64,000 bases of DNA from Anthopleura xanthogrammica (Eukaryota; Cnidaria; Anthozoa; Actiniaria; Actiniidae). The notes under the pieces are model-generated. The model had not been told where the DNA came from, made no database searches, and saw nothing but the letters and a program-made list of their open reading frames with translations. Location of the stretch: contig OZ025212.1 in assembly GCA_964019055.1 (NCBI GenBank), positions 13,352,891 to 13,416,890 on the forward strand, written 5' to 3'. Position 1 is the first letter of the stretch, and each line of letters starts with the position of its first letter. Positions 57,420 to 64,000 of this stretch are shown piece after piece. The position numbers were made by a program, and so were the translations under genes.

Positions 57420-60400
57420 TTGCTTGTTTGCTTTCTTCGTTTGCTTTGTTTATTTGTTCAATTAACAAAATAAATAATGCTTGATGTGAAACTTTTCTCG
57501 ATTTTTCACACTTCTAATTTAACATTTAGATGATTCTGACGCCATCATTTGCACTAAAAGCACAAGTACTAATGTATTCCTTAGGGGTTAACTTAAGTGA
57601 AGCTAAATTATGGAACTTTTCTCCCATGGAAGTAATTAACTTTATATTTACCAGGCGTAACAATCAACTGTAGGTTAAGCAATAACGTCATCGTCATTTT
57701 CAAATTCTAGTTTCCTGTCCTTCATCTTTCATTTGCTCCATTATAATCGATCATCCAGCATCTTTATTCTTCTTTGGCGTTTCTTTTCAATTTCCTTTCA
57801 AATTAAGAGGAAATTTGCAAAGCGAAAACAAATTATCTCAAGCCAAGCTGCCATTTCTAATAATTAAAAAAAGGGCGAGTATTTGTTTAAATATGTCTTT
57901 TTCTCTTTAAACTCACTGCAAAGCAGTTGGTAACCAAACAAACTCAGAAGACGAAGCAGTCAGTTTTCAAAAAGTTTAGACCAGTACGAACGAATACTTG
58001 CCTCAGCCTTTATATACGGACTGAACCAAAAATATACCCTATTTTTGGAAGCCCCATGGGCTGATGGCTTTGTATTTATTTCGTTGGTTCGAGAGAAATA
58101 TTTCTTATCCAGGAAACTATTCATTAACTGAGGTTTTAAGATTTTCACTTGGCACAAATTAAAGTTTTGATATATACGTGGACAATTTCACATTCAATCG
58201 TATGATTGATACATTCAATATCCGTGAAGAAAAAAAAACTTTACGAAAACATTTTTCGTTTATTTTTACTTTCTCAAAATATTATTGTGGCTGTGAAGAG
58301 TATATGTGGATCATCTTGAGAGGTTTTCGACAAACTTAGGCTTGTTTTTCAAAAGAAAGAAAGCGAACATTTATAATGAATTATCTATTCCAATATGGCG
58401 TCGTAAATCGGTCTAGACTCAAGGGTTCTCAAGCCCTGACAGTTGAACTAAAAAAACATTTTCTCCAGCAACGATTGTTTTGTTTTGGAACAGCTATTTC
58501 TTGGCTTTTACTTATTGAATGGTTTTATTGAAGCAAATTCTAAGCCCACTTCAAATTTCAAAAATTATGAAAACATTCAAACTGAGGTTTTTAAAGACGA
58601 ACCAACGACCTACTTCGACGTCACTGCTAAAATTTCAAAATATACCGCTTCGAGAAAGCTCATCTTTGTAACTCAATATGTTCAAGAATAATTGCTCACA
58701 GCATATTTCATTGCTCATAATTTCTCGTTAAAAGAATGTGGTTTTTAATTCATGAATGATATCAGTATATCTTCGATAGAAAATTAAGCAAGTTTTTGAA
58801 GAAAATTCAAAATTTAAAATTTAGAATTAGCTGGCCACTAGTTCCATCGTATCTGTGATTAACTTGACAATATCTTTTATCGTAAAACATGTTCCAATCG
58901 TTTTCTCCTTGTTTTAGGCCGAAAAAAACATAAAAGGATAAGATCGGAAAATATTTTCGGCTTTTCGATGGCGGTACATACGCATTAAGGCTTTTGTGTA
59001 GCACTTCTCGCATTATTATAGCGATAATCTTTCTGGTAAAATAGCTTGTGCACTTACAATTTCGATAAGACTGCATTTGCTTTTGTTATTAGTATATATA
59101 TATGCTTGCGATATATTCAATCTTTCCCGCTTTTAAGAAATTTAATGTAGCTATATATAGAATAATGTATAGGAAGATGAAAATTTGACTTAAAGAATAA
59201 AAATACATCAGAAACATATTTTTAATGTCGAACAGAATTAATAAAATTTAGACAAATCCCTCCTCCCCGGGCAAAAAAAAAAGTTGAGTTGAGTTAAATA
59301 TGAATTCAGCACGCTGTGGTTGCTGGCTTGAAAATTTCAAACAAAGATTTACAAAATAAAATCTTAATACGTGGATATATTTTGAATTGAATAAACCAAT
59401 ACATATACAAGTTATATTGAATCATTAAGTTTGCAGGGAGTATTATTTTAGCAAATTTTTAAATTACATACGTAAACACGTTCAAAATGATGCTCCCGGC
59501 ATCGAATTCATCCTTTCGACAAAAATACTAGCCACTTAATTATTTAGAAGTCTTGGCTCTTTTTGGTATAAATCACTTAAATGTCAATGACTTAGGAAGC
59601 TGAGTTCGAAAAACAAAAGCTTAATTGAAAAATTTGCGAATAATATGAACAATAGCAATGACAATCATCTCTGTGGCAAGGAAATTTATTCTGAATCAAT
59701 GAAATGTCAAGAAGACTGTTTACTTGTGTGAATTACCCAAATCAAATAACTACTAAATGGATTTTCTGTCTTTCTGTTTTTCTATCTTTGTATTGATAGT
59801 TTTCTAGTTTTTGTTATATACTTTTTACTTTGCGAAGCTTCTTACGAAAGAGTTTCATGTAGTAATAATTTACCCGAAGTAGCACAAAGGTGCTACAAGA
59901 AATGGGCAACTTATTCTTAACTTTTTCATTGCTCGCTCGTAAAATAAGAATGAAAAGTAATAATGTAATATATGAAAACTATTAGCCATTGGATGGACAG
60001 ATTCATTCAGGGTTGTTTTGCTCTCAAAAAAAAACATTTCATTATACAAAGAAACGTTTTTCTATTTACATATGTCTCGGTTCACGTTCGTTTGCAGAAA
60101 CTTTGCTTCTTAATTTCGTCCATGGATAATCCCACCGTATTTATGAGAAATAGATAAGTTTATGAATTAAAAACCAGAAAGTCGTTTCCCCTTCCTACAT
60201 GTTTAAGATTAAGCTCGAAGCAGACCTTTCTGAGATTGTCTGGGTTTTTTGTTCCATTAGAAAGTCCTACTGAGATGTTCCAGTTTTTTTTATCTTATTT
60301 CGCGGACGGAATTTCTTGAACTTCTTCCTGTATGCTAGTGAAAAAGCTTTTTTTTTCTTTATAGTTTTTCTTTTTTCCAACGACCGAGGACGTTTTTTTC

Positions 60401-60790
60401 GCGTAAAAGCACTCGATAGATAGCGGTGTTTTGTTTTCTAGTCGGCGTGAAAGTTAAGTTAAAAGACCACGAGATGGCGGTATTGAGACACGGCGTGGAC
60501 GTTAGTGAGCCTCAGTATACTCTTTTACCTCGCAAATCGTAAAAATGAAACAGTAGTCAAAATATTATTTTCTTCACTTGATTTTAGCTCGCCTTCGTGG
60601 ATGTCTCTGTATATTTTCTAGCAGTCTTGAAGAGGATTTTCTTTCAATTCCATCATCATTTTTTCCATCCCTAAAGAGTCTCCATATCGTGGTATTCATT
60701 TCTTCCCTGCTGTGATCAGCTTAACTCGCTGAATTTGATTCCCTTATTCGTGACGTTTTCGCGAAGTTTATAGTAGTTCTAAAAAACAGT
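57420..60790. other. AT-rich region, nothing recognised
   Basis: Long stretch with only short frames. No protein domain, RNA gene or clear transposon end was identified on either strand. Confidence 0.5.
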
Positions 60791-60792
60791 TT

Positions 60793-60975
60793 TTACATTT
60801 CTGTTATGGAGGTTTCTTTCTCGCTTTTGGCGCGGGAGAAGGCAGCACTCACGGACACTACATCTCGATGTTTTGGTCGTGAACGTAGATGACAACACAA
60901 ACAACACAAAATCAAAGCAGCAACTACGAAAATTAACACGCCAAGGAATATAACAATTATCGATATGGAAGACAT
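60793..60975 (-). CDS. Possible 60-residue single-pass membrane micropeptide or last exon
   Basis: Begins MSSISIIVIFLGVLIFVVAA, continues through a Cys-rich junction C-C-L-C-C-H (palmitoylation-like) into a basic then Ser/Thr-rich tail ending S-I-T-E-M, with taa stop. The charge distribution predicts N-terminus outside and tail inside. The frame has a stop 30-odd bases upstream (tag, which could also serve as an acceptor followed by caagaagagg). It may therefore be a stand-alone small ORF or the terminal exon of a receptor whose other exons lie at higher coordinates. I could not find such exons in the window. Confidence 0.35.
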   Translation of the reverse strand: MSSISIIVIFLGVLIFVVAALILCCLCCHLRSRPKHRDVVSVSAAFSRAKSEKETSITEM

Positions 60976-61009
60976 TTCTCCCGTGGTCTGAATTTCCTCT
61001 TCTTGCTAA

Positions 61010-62590
61010 TGCTTGCTGGCCTTGATATCGTACTATATATCCAGCCTCAGAAATTTAAAATTAGAAAATTAGGATCGTATATTTTAAAGATAAAATCTTC
61101 AAACTGAAAGCAGTTGATTGGCTGTTTCAAATAATTACGTCCGGGCTGGTCATTGCTGATTGGCTGGTTTTCGACCAATAAGAGAGTTTTTTCAATACTT
61201 TTAAACCACTGTTCTTTTGTTATAAAGTAAGGATTTCTTTCACTTTAACAAAATTATTTTTATCATATAATGGATAAACAAGTTCCTTTTTAAAGAAATT
61301 TTTCATTGTTTCTTGAGGAAACGAAGTGAAATTTCATTTGGGTTGGTTTTGTACACAAAGAAGTCGTGTGAACTTTGACAATGAATGTCAACGCTGTGAT
61401 GTCGCCAAGAAGACTTTTGGCACAAAGATTACAACCATGCAAGAAAACTGAAAGATCTTGAGCTGATCATGAAGAAGGCGAGTCATTTCAAATTAAATTT
61501 TTCTTTGACTTAACTTGGTAATTAGGGAAAAAACTTACGCTCTACCTTATATTTCAGCTTGAGTCTTCGAATTCAATTATGTTTTCCTCAATTTACTGGT
61601 TAATTGATCTCCTAAGGCAAGATTTGATTCTCGTATAGATTTAGGCCGTCAGGCACGAGCCGAGTCGGCTGTTTTGAACTCTCTTCATTTCCATTTCTTT
61701 GTAGTTAACTGAAAGCCATTATGAGTATAAAAGTAAATAATTTGAACGATAAACAAAAACTCGAATACCTAAGAAAAACAGCGTTGTCTTAGAGATTCTG
61801 AATACATTCAATAAGCCGTGCATAACTGATATGCTAATAAACAACCCCAAACTGCAAGAATAACACAGAAATGATAAGACTCTAGTAAAAGCGATTCAAA
61901 ATCAAGCATGAAGAACCGGGATATAATTGGAAAAAAAAAACCTCCAAAATTTCTATCGAGAACCTCCAGGACATTAAACCTAAGTGTATTTTGACTGCTT
62001 TGATCAATTAGAGCTTATTTTTAAAATAAGCCAAACTGCCGCAAAGTTGACTTTCAGAAATAGAATTTAAATGGAGGATCTGCACGGTGTAAAAATTAGT
62101 TGTGATAAAAAGGTAAATTTTACACCGTAAAAAATAAGAAAGATCACTTACTAAAAATTAGTGTAAAAATTAGCTTAGTTCATCATACAAAGAAAATATT
62201 CACTTCTCATTTATTCCGGAAGAATAATTTGTAATACAATCCCTGTAATACGAATTTGATATTCAAATATATTTTGACGGATTTAATAATGACCGGGTTT
62301 TCATTAAAAAGCCGCAAAAGTGCTACACTATTTTAATTTGAAGCTGGAAGAATCGTTCTCCAATGGATGAAAGAGCTTATTCATGCGAAATTCGATATCT
62401 CATTGATGATATTTCTGGTAAATTACCAATAAATTACTAAAATTGAACGCTTTCCTCTTTGTCTAGGTACTTAAAATCTTTTAGAATCTGAGCGTTGTCA
62501 AGTAGTGTACATTCGATCATCTATCATGGTATAGCCGCTTAGAGAAGACAGCTGGCTGTATCCAGGGGGAAACACGAATGAAGAAAAGTG
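61010..62590. other. AT-rich region, nothing recognised
   Basis: Short hairpin at about 62082-62130 (acggtgtaaaaatta / taaattttacaccgt). No exon or transposon coding sequence seen. Confidence 0.5.
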
Positions 62591-62591
62591 G

Positions 62592-62596
<5 letters not shown>

Positions 62597-62675
<79 letters not shown>

Positions 62676-62682
62676 AGAGAGA
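62597..62682. repeat. (GA)n microsatellite
   Basis: About 40 GA units with one interruption (gaatga) near the right end. It abuts the reverse-transcriptase fossil. Confidence 0.95.
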
Positions 62683-62689
62683 ACGGAAG

Positions 62690-62901
62690 AATAAAAGTGT
62701 CATTAGCATAAAGACGAGGCTGAGTATTATTAATACAAAAAGGCAAGTCATTAATATAATCATATTACAAAAAAAATGGACCTAATACTGAGCCTTGTGG
62801 AACACCTTCAGTAACTGATTTTGGATTTATATGTAGGTTTATTATAAGTTTCTATGGTAGAGTATCGGTACTTCTATCAGTTAAGTAAGATTTTAAAACA
62901 A
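62690..62901 (-). pseudogene. Non-LTR retrotransposon reverse transcriptase fragment
   Basis: On the minus strand the frame reads K-S-Y-L-T-D-R, then E-G-V-P-Q-G-S-V-L-G-P, then Y-I-N-D-L-P and Q-P-R-L-Y-A-N-D-T. These are the conserved blocks of a LINE-type reverse transcriptase in the right order and spacing. The catalytic Y-A-D-D has become Y-A-N-D, and there are two in-frame stops, so it is dead. The (GA)n microsatellite cuts it off on one side and unrelated AT-rich DNA on the other. Confidence 0.85.
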
Positions 62902-64000
62902 AAACAAAAAAGAAGAAAAAAAGAAAGAAAGAATTAATTTCAAAAACTGAATGTAGAACTTTCAGTTTCAAACGCATCAGTTATTTTTGCTCTGTGGTTG
63001 TCATCTAGTTGCACTTCAACCGTCAAGAGAGACGATCCAGATCATAACAGAATGTTTTTGGCTTAGAATTTGTTCTTTCATTATCTGAAAGGAAAAACCC
63101 TTCATCTTCCTACTTTTACCATTTTTACTACTTTTACTTCAATCAATATTAATAGAACCGACATCTCGGATTTGAATTTCAAAATTTAAGTTTCAATACC
63201 ATTCAATATTTGGATTTTGAAACAAGAACATCGAAAAGAGGAAATCGAACTTCCTTTTTTCTCACAATTACAGACAGATCAGTTCATAGACAACGCCATC
63301 TTAACGCTTTTAAGCGACCTCCTCCTCTTATCGTCGTTTATAACTTGAATCAATATAGCGTTCCAGGAGAGACTTCAATATCACTGTCAATCTTTTTATC
63401 CTTCATTCCCAGGTGTGTTATCAAGACCCTAATAACCGAATATTTTCCAAGCTAATGGTGTATTCTGTCTTCATTTTTCGATTACAATGAAATGAACATT
63501 TTTAGGTTATAGAATAAAATAGTGAAATTTTTAAGAGATATGATTTCCGTCGCAGACTTTAATATGGAGCAGTGATTTGTCTCTTACATCTAGAACACTT
63601 ATTTCCATTCAGTTTGGCTAGCTGAAAGGCCCGATGTACGTGATATGCGTGTTCAGCGAAGAATAAAAGGAACTGATGGACGTCTCAATAAGGAGAAAAG
63701 GAAACTATAAAAGCGGCTCAGCTCTTTTGTCTGGTTTCAATTGAGGATGTTTCCTGCCATGCGGTAGACATTTCGATTTCGTAGCATGATTAATCCTTAA
63801 TGATGATTTGATAGACAAGGTCTTTTTTCTTTTGGAAAATGCCGTTAATGCGTCTAGTCTGAAACCCACCTACGCGGTCCACATTGCCTTGAAATTTGTC
63901 TGGTTTTCTCAGTCAGCCTTGACAATTGCCCTTGCACTTCATACCCTGTGGCTAACAAACCTGTGGCCCTCACCTTCCATGATCGAATTGGAATTTAGAA
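62902..64000. other. Region to the window end, nothing recognised
   Basis: AT-rich with an A-rich tract at 62895-62935. No exon or element ends identified on either strand. Confidence 0.5.

Noticed and set aside
58485..58691. 68-codon frame with S-K-P-T-S-N-F-K-N-Y-E-N
   Set aside because: Opens with TTG, no ATG, no domain; a possible exon but no supporting splice partners found.

Overview
This is nuclear DNA from an animal, most likely an anthozoan cnidarian (sea anemone or coral). The basis is AT-rich sequence with spliced genes and GT-AG introns, many foldback DNA transposons (MITEs), and secreted or surface proteins built from EGF, PAN, CUB and divergent fibrinogen-like modules. One gene consists of modules I associate with coral 'uncharacterized skeletal organic matrix protein 5-like' proteins. 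The taxon is an inference.

Layout on the + strand: (1) 176-7888 is the 3' part of a type I membrane protein with at least 15 one-exon calcium-binding EGF repeats, a transmembrane helix and an acidic tail. (2) 12122-17346 is a complete six-exon secreted protein: signal peptide, PAN/apple, three EGF and an orphan C-terminal domain. (3) 20393-29254 is a complete gene with a TATA box, a noncoding first exon, a signal peptide and five tandem fibrinogen-related modules, 1196 codons in all. (4) 30432-31746 is a 32-bp CCAAT-bearing minisatellite followed by a TATA-led single-exon ORF of 108 codons. (5) 36186-38030 (minus strand) is an uninterrupted 614-codon 3xCUB-LDLa-TM receptor-like protein. It lies head to head with (6) 38944-45756, a complete six-exon carotenoid oxygenase whose introns are loaded with transposons and microsatellites. 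(7) 48630-55479 is a proposed small secreted-peptide gene. A 2.4-kb tandem duplication carries two copies of a signal-peptide first exon, and one shared downstream exon encodes a four-cysteine peptide. (8) 55480-64000 is mostly AT-rich noncoding sequence with foldback elements, a reverse-transcriptase fossil and one possible 60-codon membrane micropeptide on the minus strand.

Two themes stand out. The first is expansion of modules by tandem duplication at several scales: EGF exons, fibrinogen-like two-exon modules, and the promoter plus first exon of the peptide gene. The second is a strong excess of the palindromic CRE octamer TGACGTCA. I hand-counted 17 copies in 64 kb, where composition predicts about one; several lie inside MITEs.

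The best candidate for an undescribed system is the peptide gene at 48.6-55.5 kb: two alternative signal-peptide/propeptide exons apparently feed one mature cysteine-rich peptide exon. Splicing there is predicted from sequence only.
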